From positions 146,163 to 210,162 of the forward strand of contig NZ_FMXE01000006.1 of assembly GCF_900103735.1 (NCBI RefSeq): a DNA stretch of 64,000 nucleotides, given 5' to 3'. The position numbers and the translations under genes were made by a program. This DNA comes from Algoriphagus alkaliphilus. Lineage in GTDB: Bacteria > Bacteroidota > Bacteroidia > Cytophagales > Cyclobacteriaceae. The notes under the pieces are model-generated. The model was not told the origin of the DNA. It made no database searches and worked only from the letters and a program-made list of their open reading frames with translations. Shown in pieces: positions 63,828-64,000 of this stretch (the stretch's first letter is position 1; the number at the start of each line of letters is the position of its first letter).

Positions 63828-64000
63828 GTCGAGTAGGTAAGGGGAATTTCACCCCAAACCTCTCACAGCACCGTGCGTGATAGTCTCTCCGCCGCGGCGG
63901 ACGCTTCCAAAGTCAGGTCCCCTACTTTTTACCAAGAGTTGGTGGTACAAGTTGCCAATGTGCGAATAGATTTGGCTTTCCCCGGTAAACTGTTACCAGC
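63828..64000 (-). mobile_element. 3' end of a group II intron with damaged domain V
   Basis: On the minus strand the sequence ends with a group II type tail: ACTATCACGCACGGTGC (3' strand of domain V), then TGTGAGAGG, a domain VI hairpin (GGGG/CCCC, about 63839-63855) and the 3' boundary CCTACTCGAC, closing at 63828. A maturase C-terminus lies upstream of it. Where the 5' strand of domain V should be, the palindromic core GTCCGCCGCGGCGGAGAG (63885-63902) is found instead. The rest of the intron lies beyond the window. Confidence 0.62.
63922..64000 (-). CDS. Group II intron reverse transcriptase/maturase, last 25 residues
   Basis: The minus strand enters the window in frame as LVTVYRGKPNLFAHWQLVPP, then TLGKK and TAG (63922-63924). 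The PNLFAHWQL block resembles the C-terminal end of the GIIM maturase domain, where LFAHW-like words are common. Its position directly before intron domains V-VI supports this. Only 25 codons are visible, so the assignment rests mostly on context. Confidence 0.55.
   Translation of the reverse strand, partial: LVTVYRGKPNLFAHWQLVPPTLGKK

Noticed and set aside
63695..63880. 61-residue plus-strand frame at the right edge
   Set aside because: It crosses the intron boundary antisense to the group II tail and has no family features.

Overview
The window looks like chromosomal DNA of a Bacteroidota bacterium, most likely order Cytophagales, family Cyclobacteriaceae (Algoriphagus-like). This is inferred from the gene set, not from a database search. 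The evidence is: promoters of the Bacteroidota type (TTTG, about 20 bp, TAnnTTTG) before rplM and a tRNA-Ser gene; families typical of the phylum (DUF3078, DUF3108, DUF2795, DUF5687, PafA phosphatase, monomeric isocitrate dehydrogenase, BatE-like protein); and a tmRNA whose tag reads GETSYAMAA. Most of the window is ordinary housekeeping DNA with short intergenic gaps. There is no rRNA, CRISPR array or prophage.

Layout. 1-5300: truncated lipoprotein gene, mltG, acyl-CoA thioesterase, YihY-type membrane protein, DUF885 lipoprotein, then repeats. 5300-6100: tRNA-Ser and an AT-rich gene-free stretch. 6100-13100: ettA, DUF349 and DUF2795 proteins, a LytT/LytS two-component pair with a LiaF-like membrane protein, ispD. 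13260-22080: queA, an FtsX-type permease, recA, DUF3108 protein, an OmpR/PhoR-type two-component pair, a DUF3037/HipA-like kinase pair, an RluA-type pseudouridine synthase. 22170-24900: translation operon rplM-rpsI-rpsB-tsf. 25050-32740: aminopeptidase P, M16 peptidase, O-methyltransferase, LysM lytic transglycosylase, DUF3078 barrel protein, and dnaX, which is split by an A10 slippery run. 33040-34640: tmRNA, followed by a broken Fic gene and repeats that look like insertion debris. 34670-42980: small lipoprotein, ABC exporter (ATPase plus DUF5687), nitroreductase, secreted VOC protein, S41 protease, and a tightly coupled run of hemerythrin protein, ruvX, def and nitrilase. 43140-48880: icd, serine protease, gap, LON-domain protein, four tRNA genes. 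48880-58800: BatE-like protein, then a sugar-oxidation locus. 58800-64000: 4HB membrane protein, GH16 glucanase, a CsbD-like frame lacking a normal start codon, hmgA, pafA, and the 3' end of a group II intron running off the right edge.

The main metabolic story is 49664-58800: a DUF1080 (3-keto-disaccharide hydrolase family) lipoprotein, a c-type cytochrome, three TIM-barrel isomerase/epimerase-like proteins, a Gfo/Idh/MocA oxidoreductase, an MFS permease, and a GMC oxidoreductase with its Tat-exported small subunit. Together these are the parts expected for periplasmic oxidation of glycosides to 3-keto sugars, cleavage, uptake and reduction. The assignment to 3-keto chemistry is inferred from families and gene order. 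The most striking single-gene signal is dnaX, whose long form is available only through a -1 slip on the A10 run.
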